Shown here piece by piece: positions 1-12,007 of a stretch of 64,000 nt of DNA. Both the position numbers and the translations under genes were made by a program. Source of the DNA: Amoebophrya sp. A120 (taxonomy: Eukaryota > Sar > Dinophyceae > Syndiniales > Amoebophryaceae); NCBI GenBank assembly GCA_905178155.1, contig CAJINV010000015.1, positions 62,001 through 126,000 on the forward strand, read 5' to 3'. Position 1 is the stretch's first letter. Every line of letters begins with the position of its first letter. The notes under the pieces were generated by a model. The model saw nothing but the letters and a program-made list of their open reading frames with translations, was not told where the DNA came from and searched no databases.

Positions 1-1000
1 GCGCCTTCTCCTTCTGTGCCACGCATTAATGGGCACATCCCCACGTCGCAGGCATGGCACGTGACGCCGCCCCGGCCGCCAGCCCGCGCGCCCTGGCCGG
101 GCCTGCCGCAAGCTATGGCCCAAAGCGCGCCACAGGCTGCGGGGGCTTGGTCGCCAATGATTCAACGCTGCATGTGCGCGGGCTCGCGGGGGCGCGGGCG
201 CAGGCGAACCAACGGCGGCGCGCGACACCGACACGCCGGCCCAACGAACAAAGAGCCACGCCGGCAGCTTGTCGGGCGCGGGCCCTCCGTCCGCGCGCGT
301 GCGCGGGGCGGGCCAACTTGAGATAGAGGCGGGCCCCCGCCGGCCCGCCCGGCCCAACCAATTGGCAAAGAAAACAAAACCAACAAAACCAACGCGCCGG
401 CCGCCCAAGTAGAATCTCCTTGACGGCGTCAGCGAGTTGCGCCGTTGCGTTCGCCCACGCGCGCCGGCGCGACCCTACCCCGAGGGGCGGCCCGGGATTC
501 CGGGTCCGTTGTTGGCGACCTGATACCCGGGCGCCGCTGGCCCCCCATGCCCCGGCAATGCCGGCGGCTACTTGGGGCCGGCGAACGGGGCCGCGGCACG
601 CAATCAAACAAAGGGGCAACACGCGGCCCCAGGCCCCCGCCGCCTGCTGTTTCTCCTACAGCATTCCGCTGCCGGCCGGCGCGCGGCGTTTCCTTCGCTT
701 CGCCAAGGCGGCTCGTGGGTAGCTGGGCGAACACTATGGCCCCGGCCAAGGACGAGCAGGGCACCGCCTCGCCCCCCCTTCCGTGCGGCCGGGAACCGCC
801 TGCCGGCACATGCGCAGCCGCCCCGCCACCTTCCAGCCCAAAAGGACTGAGGGCGGGGCTGCCTGCTCGGCAGGTTAAGCTGGCCCCAAATTTTCGAGCG
901 AAAGAGCTTCTTCTCGGTGGGGATTTCAAAAACGCTGCGACGCAACGGACCTGTCGCCGAACATCCTTAGAACACGGGGAGCTGTTTCCAATACTCATGT
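1..1000. other. GC-rich stretch, no confident gene
   Basis: The first 900-1000 bases are far richer in G and C than the rest of the window (many GGCC, GCGCG and CCGGC runs), and composition changes abruptly between about 890 and 1000. Open frames occur on both strands in several frames, as expected when stops are rare, and none shows a recognisable domain. No introner element lies here. It could be a GC island, a repeat edge or foreign DNA; the sequence alone does not decide. Confidence 0.5.
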
Positions 1001-1894
1001 AGCTCCGTCTATATGAAGACTTTTGGAACTACGCAACTTGTCCAAAAATTTGCCAAATTGTTTTCGCGTTTTGCTAGGTTCGGAAATGAACGCTACCGGT
1101 ATTGTACAACATTTTCTGGCGAGCATTTGCACATTGGCTTCGCATTCCGCTATCTATCGCGAAAGTGCGGACCTCTGGTGTCTTGCGTTGATCAATTTCA
1201 ATAACTATTGGATTGCGATGCGGCATCGCGTCTTCGTCAATATCATACCTTCGTCAGATTTTCATCTCAGGTGGTTCGCTAATTGCGCCCATAAACTACA
1301 CAAACGGAAACCAGATGAAACATAGCACATAGATGTAATATAATTGAATGTCCTCAGAAGAATAATGAACATGAAAATTCCAATGCTGTTCTTTGATCAT
1401 GAATATGGAAAGTTTTTCTATATACAGGAAATCGTAGTCCTCGTACTGAGTTCCGAGCGACAAGTCAACACGATGACACAACAATTTCCACCCGAATGGC
1501 GGTTGCGCTCTGATGAATGCGCGTCGATATCAAAAGAGTAAAAGAGAATAAGCCGCACTCTCGCGGATCTGTAGGTAGTAGGTAGACTGTAAAAATGAAG
1601 AGGAAGTCAGCTTTTCTATATGGTACATGGATATCTGACGTTTTTGCGGAACAACAATTTGTAGATAGAAACGAAACGAAGTTTCGCGAATTCTTTCTGA
1701 AAAATGCAGCTGTAGTGGTGAAGAATCGTACAAGAAATTATGCAGTTGGTGAAAGCAAGTGCGTTCGGAATTTCCGACATCTAGCCCATGAAGATTGATG
1801 AAGGTCTAGAGCAGCCCTAAGTCAAAGTGTATTTTTATCTTTCTTTTCCACTTCTTCCCGTCGTCAAGTTCTCCTTTGCTAACTCCACCTCCCC
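1001..1894. other. AT-richer intergenic DNA and 3' flank of the kinase-like gene
   Basis: I see no gene, repeat array or introner element here. It lies downstream of the stop codon of the kinase-like gene (TGA, minus strand, 1895-1897) and so may contain its 3' untranslated region. Confidence 0.4.
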
Positions 1895-2959
1895 TCACGC
1901 CTGACGAAAGCGTGCGTTGAAGATCTGGTCAAACAAGTCTTCGATTGTAGTAACCTCACTCCCAATAACCACGCTGTCAACATCCGCGTCACCGCTAACC
2001 AACCTCTGCTGATTCTCGATGCCCTGGCGAACAATGCCGACCTCGTTCACCAAAAAATCCAAACTTCCGAACCAAGAGCACGCACCACTGTTTGTAGAGG
2101 ATGTTCCTGCCGGAGAAGATGTTGAACTGGAGGTCATTACACCCGACACGGCTACCTGGTTCATCTGCACTGCTTTCAGCAAATATTCGGTAGCAAAAGC
2201 AATCGGAATCTCGTTTGTGGAGGTGTAGTCCTGGTTGGCTTGCCTGGTGTAGTGCTGGAAGATTTTCCACAGCTCTTGCAGCGCGTTTTCCACCCCGATG
2301 CGGAGGAGCTCGGTCAGGAACCTGGAATGTTCAGGTTGTCATGCAGAGTTTCATTAGTTTCATGTCAATAGATGTTGAGAAACTTCCATTTTTTGTCATG
2401 CAACAGGCAACAGAAAATAAAACCACAACTCAATACGGTGTGTATGCCACCAAGTCTCCGTTTGCCCGGCCGCCGTAATACTCCAAGCAGACCTTTTATC
2501 CAAGGAAAGAAGTGTTACAGTTACACATTTGTAATGTAATTCCAGCATCACAAAGTTGCTCTGCATAGCAAAGAAAACTTGTAATGCGCAGACTACAAGG
2601 GAAAACACGCGTACAATGAGGCCGGCAAGCATTTCCTGCATGACAGAGGTTGCTCGTCTTGCTGGACATGCATCAGAGTGTGTAACTGCAACATTTTTTT
2701 CTCAGGATACCCTTTCCGCCTTCAACGCCAAAACCGAATCGAAGTGCAGCAAGTTGCTCAACACGTAGCCAATCACGTCCACCGAAACCCGCCCCTTATT
2801 CTCCTCGTCGTGTTGCTTGAAAAAGCTGTCTGCTTGCAGCAGTTGGGGCCCAATCTTCGGGTTGGAAGCGTGGAGAAAAAGCTCGAACAGGCAGTTTTGG
2901 TAGCTGGATTTCTGCTTGTGACTCTTCACCAGCTTGGTGATCACGTCTCTCGGGACCTG

Positions 2960-3000
<41 letters not shown>

Positions 3001-6000
3001 TGAGGGAGGTATTGAGGGCTTCTGCTGCGATCATGCACCATGACAAGAAGCTTCAACACCTGTCAGTGATCGAATGCAACAAGAAATCAATTTTTTTTCT
3101 TTTGTTTCGAAAAAGAGATGTTGAAGCCGCTTTAAGTCGCTTTGAATAAAATCACCTGGTTCACTATACCGTTGTTCCCTTTTCCGCATTCGTCGCAGAG
3201 CTCAACCAGGGATGCGACCGGATTTCTTCCCAAGACGGCGAGCCAAAGGCTAACAGCGCGTAGAAATCGAACGCGTATCATAAGGAAAAATCCCCCCTCC
3301 CCATACTGCAAAGGTATACTTTTTGAAATTTGTGACGCTGATTTGTGGCCACAAATCGCGTCTGTCTTGCAAGAAGGCAACTCCGCAGGCTCCGCCGCAT
3401 TGTGCAGGCGGTTTGTCCTGCTGTTGGACCTACAGCGCGGATATTTTTCATGCTAAGGGCCTAGGCCAAAACCTCTCTACTCACACTTAGTATGGGCCTG
3501 CAATGCTCTCCAGCAAGACAGCTCGGATTTGTGTACACAAATCCAGCATCAGAAATTTCGTTTCGATATGGGGAGGGGGGATTTTTCTTTTCGATAACGC
3601 GTGTGGCGAATACATGGACCAAGCCCACGTTGATGTAGTTCCTTGCCCACCGTCCGGATGATGGTCTATTACAATGAAAAATGGCCCCTCTCCATATCAA
3701 AACGGAAATCTGTGATGCAGATTTGTGGTCACAAATCAGCTTTGTGATTCTAGAAGGCAAAAGATGCGGACTGTAGTGCTGTCTAGCGTGGGAAAGGCTT
3801 GCAGCTCCAGGATGACAGGAGGCAACTGGAAGTGGGAAACAGCATGACAGATCACCTGCAATTTAGGCCGCAGCTTCGTCTCTTGGCCTTCTTGCAATAC
3901 AAATCGATTTGTGTACTCAAATACAGCATCACAAATTCGGGCATCTTCCGTTTCCGATATGGGGTGGGGGCTTTTTTCACTTTGATATGGTCTGATTGTT
4001 CACTAGACACCTCCTCGCCCGTCAATAACAGGCTCATCAGCGATGCAACGTCGTCAAAGTCGACGGAAGTAGCTCTCGATGCTGGTGAAAAGGACTCGCA
4101 GGTCGCAGGTTTACTACTGTACAGGGCATCTTCACTCGGCGTCAACCCCATCAAATACTCTAGGCCGTAGTTGACTAGCAAAATCTGCTTCCCGTTCCGG
4201 ACAAAAACATTGTCCACCGTGATTTTCCCGTGGGGCAGGTTGAAGGAATCATTCCTCACGTAGTCCAGCGTCTTCAAGATTTTGTCAATAATCCGGTACA
4301 CCGATTCTTCTTTAATTGTGCCCCCCGACTGAAACACCTTGGCCAGGTTTTCCAGCAGCGGTTCTGAGATGGAAGCGGAGGAGGATTGTTGGTTTTGCGA
4401 CGGGTGACTCGTCGTTTTCATGGTAGAAGAGGAACTGCTACCGTAATTCCCATTTCCGTAGTTTTCGTACACAAGGTAAAAATACTGGTAGTCCTCGAAA
4501 AAGTCCAACACCTGCACTAAATTCGGATGCTTCACGAAATTCGCGACAATGCTCATCTCCGCCCGAACCTGATCCCACGGCTTCTCCGCGGTTTTCAGAT
4601 TTTTGTTGATCCGCTTGCACCTCCGCTTCATCCGCAGGAACCGATTCGTGTTGCTGACGTAGCCCTTTTATGCATTGCAAAAGTATCGTATTCGTATAAA
4701 TACAATACAAGTTTCTGCAGCATGAGAAATAAAATTTGTAATGCAGATTTGGCTTAAGAAAGGGATTTGTAATGCATGATTGTAATACGAATACGATACT
4801 TTTGCACAGGATACCTTTTCGTAGCACTTGAAGTCCACCGACAATTCGTCTCTTGCTATCTATTACAGTGAAAAGTGCCCCCCACCCCTCAAATGGCAAA
4901 AATTTGTGATGCGAAGTTTCCAAATGAAACCCTTTTGTCATGCATGAAAGGAGTATGAATCTTTCTGATGCAGAGTCTAGTCGTGTATCGCATCGCTTGC
5001 ATGACAAGCGCCGCTCTTGCTGGGGTCTTTTGCAATACAAATTTTCGCTATTCACGATTGGAAACCTGTGATGCTGATAGGTGCAAGAGGGCGAATGTTT
5101 CATTTGGAAAGGTTTGCAATACAAATGCTTTCAAGTTCGGGGGTGGGGGCATTTTTCATTCTGATACTATCAACTCGAACTTCTCGAAGAAATCGTGGAT
5201 ATTTCGGTTGTTTTTCCGTGCGGTTGGATCGTCACTTGATGCGTTATTTGCATCATCGTGGTCTTCCAACGTGGATAGAGGTGACCGCAGATGCGTCATT
5301 TCGTACGTTTGGAATTCCTCCTCTGGGCTCGTGTATCAAATGTAAAAATGTCTGGGTCTGGAAGAATGCGCGATTTGTCATGCAGGTTTTCCATGACCCA
5401 GGAGGTCTGGAATGCAGGACCTAGCATGACAGATTCTGTGCGATCTCTCTCATGCCTATCCTGCATGAGAAACTCCCTCCAGACTTGATCGAAGGTGGAC
5501 AGCTTTTGGCACTCATGCAACACAGATTTTTGCATGATTCGGATTTAGCATGACAAGTTGCAATCTTCCAGACCCAGACATTTTTGCAATCCATATCGTG
5601 TCGTAGCGTAGCTGCCGGAAGCACTTGCGTGTGAAGAATTCCAGCTCCGGGAGGGATTCTATTCGATGGTTTAACATTTTGGAAGAGGAAGTTGGCTTTG
5701 TTCGTTTGGGAGCAGCAGCTCCAAGGTAAGGATGCGTTTTATTTTTACTATTGCTCGAAGTCCACCCGTCATTGCTGTAATACCGCTCTAACACCAGCCC
5801 AGTGGCCTTCTCCGCCAGTATTCTCGGGAACTTCTTCGCCGATGAGAAAGTACTGCTGCTGGAAGAAGAATTCGATTGCTGGTGATATTCTTGTTGTGTC
5901 TCATAATCATTATTCCCGAACTTCGCCTTCGCTACTAAGTACAACAATTGGAAACAGTAGTTCCCAAAATGCTCGATCTTTTGCTCCGACTGCAAAAATT

Positions 6001-9000
6001 CGACCGCGTAATTTTGGAAAAAGTCCGGATGCTTGTTATGACCCGCTCAAATCGGTTACCATCTCAAACGTTACAATAGAATCTGGATTTTGTATTGCAT
6101 GATGAGCATGACAGACCCGCACAGCGTTTCACTTTCTGCAATACAAATTTCGCCAGATTCCAGTTCGGGTTGGAGCTCCAGAACTTGTCATGCGCAATCC
6201 TGTGGGAGTAGGGTAGATCATGCACTTCTTGCATGACAGATTTCCATATTCTATTGTAACCGATTTGAGTATTGTAACGGCTGAGCGGGTTATACTGGTG
6301 CGCAGCGGACCGCGTCAGACTGTTGATCGCGTTCGCATCCGGCTTATGCATTGCAAATATGTCTGGGTCTGGAAGAATTGGAACTTGTCATGCAATTTCT
6401 GGATCGTGCAAAAATCTGTGTTGCAGGATTAGCAAAAGCTGTCCACTCTTGACCAAGTTGAGAGGCAATTTCTCATGCAGGCGAGGCATGATAGAGGTCG
6501 CACAGAATCTGTCATGCTAGGTCATGTATGACAGACCTCGCGCCTCATGGAAAACCTGCATGACAAGTCTTGCAACCTTCCAGACCCAGACACTTTTGCA
6601 ATCCATACGGCTGGGGACCACCAGTCGTGCTGGTGGGAGTAGGCTGCCTATCGATCATCCCTGGTGGTGTCGTTCCGGAATTATAGGAGGCAGCTGCGAG
6701 GGGTTTACCATGCTTCGAACGTGATATGTTGTCCTGCTCCATTTCTTCAATGCGGCTGATTTCCTGGTCCAGCAACAAACTTCCAGTGGCCCCATCCACG
6801 ACGTGGTCTTCGTAGTACAGCGTCGGGGTGGCGACGGAGGTTTTGCTAGTCGCGGCATTGTTGTTCTGGGCAGCAGCAGCAGCTGCTGCTGCTACTACAC
6901 CATTTTGCTCCGCCGCATCGTGGATGTCCTGTAGTTCGCCGTGCGTGATCGCGTGCTGCAGCGCTTCGCTCTGGAAGTGAATTTTCTCCAGATCCCCCGC
7001 CATCGCCTTGGCCAGGGCCAAGTGCTCTTTACTGACCGCATGAGCTGTTCCTCGGGCCCTCCTCTTTCTCGGGATGGCCGGGTTGTTACTGTGAGGAGAC
7101 GTCGGTGACGGATTGTTGGACGTCGCCTGGTCTACTTCTGCGCCGGGTAGTGGTACTGCGGCTGGAGCAACATCCTGTGGCAGCTCCTTTGAAGACTGGC
7201 TTTGATGTCCCTTCGAATGACTGTCGTCGTCATCTTCACTGACCATTGCTGCCCGATCTTCGGCTTTCTTCTGGTTTTGTTGCTCTGCTCTCAGCTGTTG
7301 TAACTCAGCCTCTGCTTTGTCTAGCGCCGGCTCCAGGCTGGAAACCAGACTGTCAACAACCTCCGCGTGTTTCTGACTAACCCGATTGGTCGGTTGACCT
7401 TCCAACATCGCTTCCGACGCATGGCGGTACAGGACCTCGATTTGCTCAATATGTTCCGAAACCGCAACGATGTGTGAAAGCCGCTCGTGGTTTGGTTTTT
7501 TCGGCGGTGCGACGTCCTGCTCTTTTGGTGAAGCCTGTTCGGAGGTATATGATTTGATGGAGTTCTTGTAGAATTCTGTACCCATGAGCGCAAACATGAC
7601 AATATCACAAATCATGGCGTATAGTACAATCATAAGTAATCTTCAAAATAATCAAAAAACTCTTATCACAAAATCCTATATATAATACCAACTCGCCCTC
7701 GACTTTTTTGGTCTTCCTAGCCGGCATCACTGTTTTCACCGTCAAACTGCTCTGCAACAACGGTGGTGCCTCGAGAAACGGCGAGCTAACGGAACTTGCC
7801 TTGCTATCCGACTTCGATATCCGGAGTTCCACCGGCTCCAAAGCGATCGGCTGGTGCAACACCGGCACGGGTTCTTGTGTTTGCTGCTGCTGCTGCTGTG
7901 CCGGGGATGGCTGTGATTGGTTGTTTCTCGGATCAACATTGGGCGTTGGGAGAGAGCTATTCGGAGGCTGTGGCGCAACACCTCCTCCGTACTGGTACCC
8001 AAGAGCAGCTGCTGCAGGTCCTAGCACCGCTGCACACGCCCGTGGCGACGCCACCAGTGCGACTTTGGGCGAGGTCGGCAACAACCTCTTCGGCAGCGAC
8101 ACCGCATGATCTGTGCCCTGCGGTCGCGGCGACAAATTCACCAGTTTCGTGTTCCCGCCCTCTCGGAAATCCACGACACCGCGTAAATTCTTCAAACTGG
8201 ACTTATCCTGTGCAAAAGTATCGCACTCGTAGTAATTGCAGTCATGCATTACAAATTTTTTTCTTAAGGTAAATCCGCATGACAAATTTTATTTTTTTCT
8301 CATGCTGGGGAAATTTGTAATGCATTTATACGAGTATAGTACGATACTTTTGCAGTTCAAAGGACCGGAGATTCTGCAATTCCGGACTTCGGGACCGGTA
8401 GATCCTGTCGAGCTTCTCGTCGATGTTCTGCTTTAGCTGGTCGCTGGAAAGTGCGTTTCCCTGCCTGAGCCCCAGCGGCCGCACGAGCTCGCGGCCGCGG
8501 ATCGGAAATTGGTTACTATCCACCGGCGGACGGGCCGCGAGCGTGTTGGAGGAAAGCCACAGAGTTGGATCGACCGGGATCACGTTTTCGGGTTTCAGCT
8601 TCAAAACATTCGTCCTTTTCTGTTCGGTAGAAGTTGCAGCTGGGGGTAGAGGACCTTGGCTTGCTGTTGCTGCTGCTCCTGTTGCAGCAGCTCCAGTTCC
8701 TACTTGTTGTTCTGGAGATCCACGCGTCCCTATCGGCTCCTCACCGGGCGACACTGGCGGCTTCGCTTTCACAAACTGCTGGCCCGTTGTCCCGCTGTGC
8801 GCGGACGACCCTGCAGACCGATTAGAAGAGGGCTTCGATGTTGCCACTGGTTGTTCCATCTGCTGCTCTGGAGGAGCAACCGTAGTAGTGTTCGGTAGCT
8901 GCTGCAAACCAACCATAGGTTGCAAATTCGCCAGATTTACCGGGGTCAAAAATTGCGGCACTGGGATCGTGTAAGAAGTCTGCGGCGGTTGCGATTGTCC

Positions 9001-11389
9001 ACTCTGCTGCTGTTGCGGCACCATATTGGTTAACCCTCCCCGCATCGCTTCCAGTGAAATGGATCCCAATGGTACCGGCTGAACCTGAACCTGCGGGAGG
9101 ACACTGGCAGCTGCTGTCCCACTTGTTCCCGCTGCACCAGCAAGGTTATTAAAACCCTGCTGATTTATTGTAGTAGACGAAATCCCCTGCCCCGGCGGCG
9201 AGTGCGATCTCTGCTGACTCATTTGCAACAGGCTGGTTCTGGGAGGTGGCTCGAAAAGTTTCAAGAACCCATTCGGATCAAGACTCGCTTTTGACGACTT
9301 TTTGTCAACATCCATTTGCTCCAAGTCCTGGTCTAAATTCTGATCCAAATTCGATAGTGGGAAGATCTGCTGCGGCTGCAGAGATATTAAGCCGGCGTTT
9401 TGCGATGGTGCGAGAGCAGAAGTCGCGTTGGCTGTTGTATTATTTCCGCCGAAAACCAAACCCGCGATGTTCCGTGGTGAGTTGTTGATCATTTTGGTCC
9501 GCAGGCTGGAAATGCTTTGCGCGGCGGCCAGTTGGGCTCGGACCGGGCTGACGCCGGGACTGGAGGGCGGAGAGTGCTTCGGCTCGCTACCGGATTTTAG
9601 GAGTATGGAGGCAAGAAATGAGCTTGAGCTTTCCATGGAGCAAGTAGTTTGTAATGCACAATACTAAATCTAGATTTCGTATGGCATGCGTATCTTTTGC
9701 AAACAAGTTTAGTGGTCGCATGACAAATCCTGTTGAGTCGAAAACTACATCGTCTTGCATGGGGTAAAACTTCTGGATGGAGACATGGACATGTTGCGCA
9801 TGGACTCGCGGAGATGCTGTGGTAATTTGTGATGTTGGAAAAACTTCACGAGAAAGGAAATTTGTGTTGCAAAAACAGCTTCTGAAATAAATCTGACCGA
9901 CAAGGTAGAGCCGTATTAAAAACATTTGTCATCCAGATGAAACAACAAAATAGAAGTACCCGCATATCCTTCCCTCGCCCAACGTCATCCGACCCTGGTC
10001 TCCTTCTCGACTTCGCCGTAAACGGCTTTTTCAGATTATGCAAGAAAAAGACTATGTGAGTGTAAGTCTGTGATGCAGAAATTGCAAAACTGTTACACTT
10101 GTCATGCTGGATGGGCGTCATAGGCTGCTATCATACGTGTTTCCACGTACTAGCTGCACATGGCAGGTTTTCCCTGTAATGCAAAGCGAATCCCTGTAAT
10201 GCAGTGCTGCTCTTCCAAAAAAGTTACACTTACACAGTTTTTTTTCTGGATACAGATCTTGCGCAGGGGTCGTCGTATCCTTGAACAAGGTTATTCCGAC
10301 CGTTGGCATTTGCGACGGAAGCATCTGTCCCTCCTTTATCAAAATAAAAAATCCCCCCACCCCATATCAAAATGGAAATCTGTGATGCGGGATTTGTGTA
10401 CACACATCGGCTCTGTGTTGCAGTAGAGGACTGCAGCCAGGCGCACAGCCTGAGGAGGGGCGTTTTGGTGTAGGCACCTAGCAAGGCAGGCACATCCTCT
10501 ATAGGCGATACAGCATTACAAATTGCGTGCACAACGCAGCGGAGTTTCTGGAGTTGCCTTCGTGCAATACAGAGACGATTTGTGGTCACAAATCAGCATC
10601 ACAAATTTTCAGGAGTATACCTTTTTAGTATGGGGAGGGGGGATTTTTCATTTTGATATCCTTCGACCCTTGTTTATTCGCGTTCAGTGCCTTGATCATG
10701 TCAATCTCTTTCGGCACAAACAACTCCAAACTGCTTAAACTCGGGGCCACATACTGCGGACTTTGCGGAAGGTACGGCGGGTCGCGGGTCGGCCGCCCGC
10801 GGTTTTTCAACAGCGTAGTGGTGTATTTTATAAGATCTGCTGGAAGCTGTTCGTCTTCTGTAGACGCGGATTTAATATTACCGGCTCCTGACCGCTGCTG
10901 CTGATTTGGATTTCCGCGATTTGCTGGTGGCTTCTTCTTCGAAAGTCCCACACGACCTCCGGGTCTGCTTCTCTGACTATTGCTACCGGTAGTCCTGGAG
11001 GAGCTTGTTGTTCCAGCAGGGCCTGCGATTGTTCGTGGTCTAGTAAAGGAAGAACTACTGCTCGACGTTGGTCCGCCCCCCGGCGCCGCAGTTGCAGTTC
11101 TCTTTGCAGTTCTGATTGTTGCAGAGGAAACAACCGGCTGGCTCGTCGCGACGCCGCGCGCGGAGGAACCCGGAGATGTTCTAGCAGCCCCACCCCGTCC
11201 CGGCCTTGTGGAAGTTGGCATTGCGCCCGTCGTGGCCGCACTGGTTTTAATCCGGTCCGATTTCAGCTGCGGAGTCGCACGGCCGGCAACCGCCGAAGCG
11301 CCGGTGGGGCTCAGTCGACGTTGTGCCGCACTGGACAACATGGTGCCGGGTGGTTTGGCACCACTTGTGGGGATAATACGTTTGGACAT
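1895..11389 (-). CDS. CDPK-like pseudokinase with long low-complexity N-terminus
   Basis: About 16 exons encode roughly 1,950 residues. Residues 1 to about 1,400 are low-complexity Ser/Pro/Gln/Ala-rich with a polyQ run near 7880 and a polyA run near 6880. The kinase domain follows (exons 4860-3170). CKRINK carries the ATP-site lysine, and HPNLVQVLDFFEDYQYFYLV is very like apicomplexan calcium-dependent kinases. The catalytic loop reads HGKITVDN where HRDLKPEN is expected, and the DFG position reads NYG, so both catalytic aspartates are gone. HPWL closes the domain. The tail has a degenerate EF-hand (DEENKGRVSVDV) and a good EF loop near the C-terminus (DADVDSVVIGSE). Resolved GT-AG introns are 3169-2957 and 2450-2322; 7688-7565 is probable and the intron near 9630-9960 is unresolved. 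The remaining introns are IEs. The start at 11389 is the nearer of two in-frame ATGs (other at 11410). PAN3, another pseudokinase, is a weaker alternative. Confidence 0.65.
2497..2710. mobile_element. Introner element IE-E1
   Basis: The arms are AAGTGTTACAGTTACAC at the left and the matching GTGTAACTGCAACA at the right. The flanking repeat is CCTTT (2492-2496, 2711-2715). Removal joins ALKAE to RSAWSITAAG in frame in the kinase-like gene. Confidence 0.75.
2957..3003. repeat. (GT)n microsatellite inside a GT-AG intron
   Basis: About 20 GT dinucleotides lie on the plus strand. On the coding (minus) strand this is a (CA)n run that directly precedes the CAG acceptor of the 3169-2957 intron, where a pyrimidine tract is usually expected. 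Confidence 0.85.
3277..3595. mobile_element. Introner element IE-B1
   Basis: Family B arms are AAAAATCCCCCCTCCCCATA and its mirror TATGGGGAGGGGGGATTTTT. The flanking repeat is AACGCGT (3270-3276, 3596-3602). Removal joins SPHA to FDFYALLAFGS in the C-lobe of the kinase-like domain. Confidence 0.9.
3668..3986. mobile_element. Introner element IE-B2
   Basis: The flanking repeat is ATGGTCT (3661-3667, 3987-3993). It separates the exon ending SSEQSDH from HPDGGQG. Only 72 bases of exon lie between it and IE-B1. Confidence 0.9.
4670..4813. mobile_element. Introner element IE-D1
   Basis: Family D arms are GCAAAAGTATCGTATTCGTA and the mirror ATACGAATACGATACTTTTG; this is the shortest family. The flanking repeat is CCTTTT (4664-4669, 4814-4819). 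Removal joins FKCYEK to GYVSNTNRF at the start of the kinase-like domain. Confidence 0.9.
4861..5166. mobile_element. Introner element IE-B3
   Basis: A diverged family B copy with CCCCCCACCCCTC at one end and GGGGGTGGGGGC at the other. The flanking repeat is CTATC (4856-4860, 5167-5171). Removal joins FEKFELI to ARDELSV in frame. Confidence 0.85.
5335..5595. mobile_element. Introner element IE-A1
   Basis: Family A, the most abundant: arms TATCAAATG..ATGTCTGGGTCTGGAAG and CTTCCAGACCCAGACAT..GCAATCCATA. The flanking repeat is TCGTGT (5329-5334, 5596-5601). Removal joins RQLRYD to TSPEEEFQ. None of the seven possible offsets within the repeat gives GT at the 5' end with AG at the 3' end on the coding strand. 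Confidence 0.92.
6040..6288. mobile_element. Introner element IE-H1
   Basis: Long arms of about 40 bases contain ATTCTATTGTAAC and its complement, with CCGCTCA and TGAGCGG outside. The flanking repeat can be read as GTTAT (6035-6039, 6289-6293); a 5-base alternative also keeps the frame. Removal joins SAAHQYN to KHPDFFQN. Confidence 0.8.
6345..6607. mobile_element. Introner element IE-A2
   Basis: The flanking repeat is CGGCT (6340-6344, 6608-6612). Removal joins GGPQP to DANAINSL in the kinase-like gene. Only about 50 bases of exon separate it from IE-H1. Confidence 0.9.
8203..8361. mobile_element. Introner element IE-D2
   Basis: Arms GCAAAAGTATCGCACTCGTA and GTACGATACTTTTGCAG. The flanking repeat is GGAC (8199-8202, 8362-8365). 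Removal joins ELQNLRS to SLKNLRGVV in frame. Confidence 0.88.
9630..9960. other. Unresolved intron of the kinase-like gene
   Basis: The reading frame stops on both sides and the interval contains words typical of introner interiors (TTGTAATGC, CATGACAAATC, TTGTGTTGC). No clear terminal inverted repeat or direct repeat is visible, and the apparent GT donor at 9959 and AG near 9630 do not keep phase. It may be a decayed element. Confidence 0.5.
10037..10252. mobile_element. Introner element IE-G1
   Basis: The left end carries GCAAGAAAAAGACTATGTGA and the right end CACTTACACAGTTTTTTTTC. The flanking repeat is CAGAT (10032-10036, 10253-10257). Removal joins TPAQDL to KKPFTAKS. Confidence 0.88.
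10337..10658. mobile_element. Introner element IE-B4
   Basis: The flanking repeat is TCCTT (10332-10336, 10659-10663). Removal joins NANKQGSK to EGQMLPSQ. The six possible splice offsets give no GT-AG pair. Confidence 0.92.
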
Positions 11390-11410
11390 GGTAATTCTCG
11401 GTCCAAACAA

Positions 11411-12007
11411 TAAACAAGTCTAGTCCTGCTCTCCCCGTCCTAAAATGCGAAGATGCGGTCAATCTTCATCAGGTCGTGACCTGCCCTCGATGCATGGCTA
11501 ACAAACAATCGTATAGACACAGCAGGAGCAAGTACGATTCCCCACAATACTTACGACGACAAACAGACCCCCACACCGACACAGAAGCGTCAACGACAGT
11601 ACACGACCCCACTTTAATAAGTACTGCTTGTGCATTGTTCTCCTTCGCAGGTCTGTCGACCGAGGCTTGATCTTTTCAACTGTTTAACCGACTCAGTCGC
11701 AATTTGAAACAAAATACCCTGCCCTAAAACAAGTAGACACACTTAGAGAAAAAGAGATTTGACCGATTCGCGCTACAAGATTTGTTCACCTATTTCCTGA
11801 CGACGCCCACTATTTACCAATGTAATTTTCTGTTATGTGTGCGTGTGTCACATCAACACCTCATCTGCTGATCGACATTCAAATCGATTTCTAATGCTTT
11901 CTTCACTGGATAGTGGCATTTTATCCTGTGTGTCGCTTTTGTCGAAGATGTTCGTCGTTGTTTTATACCAGCGGTTGAGTTCTTCAATATCCACCACCTC
12001 CAAACCG
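11411..12007. other. Intergenic: 5' flank of the kinase-like gene, 3' flank of Beclin
   Basis: No gene or repeat recognised. A small open frame at 11848-12042 (minus) overlaps the Beclin 3' end in another frame and looks like untranslated sequence. Confidence 0.4.

Noticed and set aside
16-1002. Several overlapping open frames of 90-190 codons
   Set aside because: They overlap in multiple frames on both strands of GC-rich DNA, where stops are rare, and none has a recognisable motif.
1895-4860. PAN3 (deadenylation pseudokinase) as identity of the first gene
   Set aside because: PAN3 is also a pseudokinase and parts of the tail can be aligned to its knob domain, but CKRINK, the FFEDYQYFYLV strand, HPWL and the EF-hand loop fit the CDPK family better.
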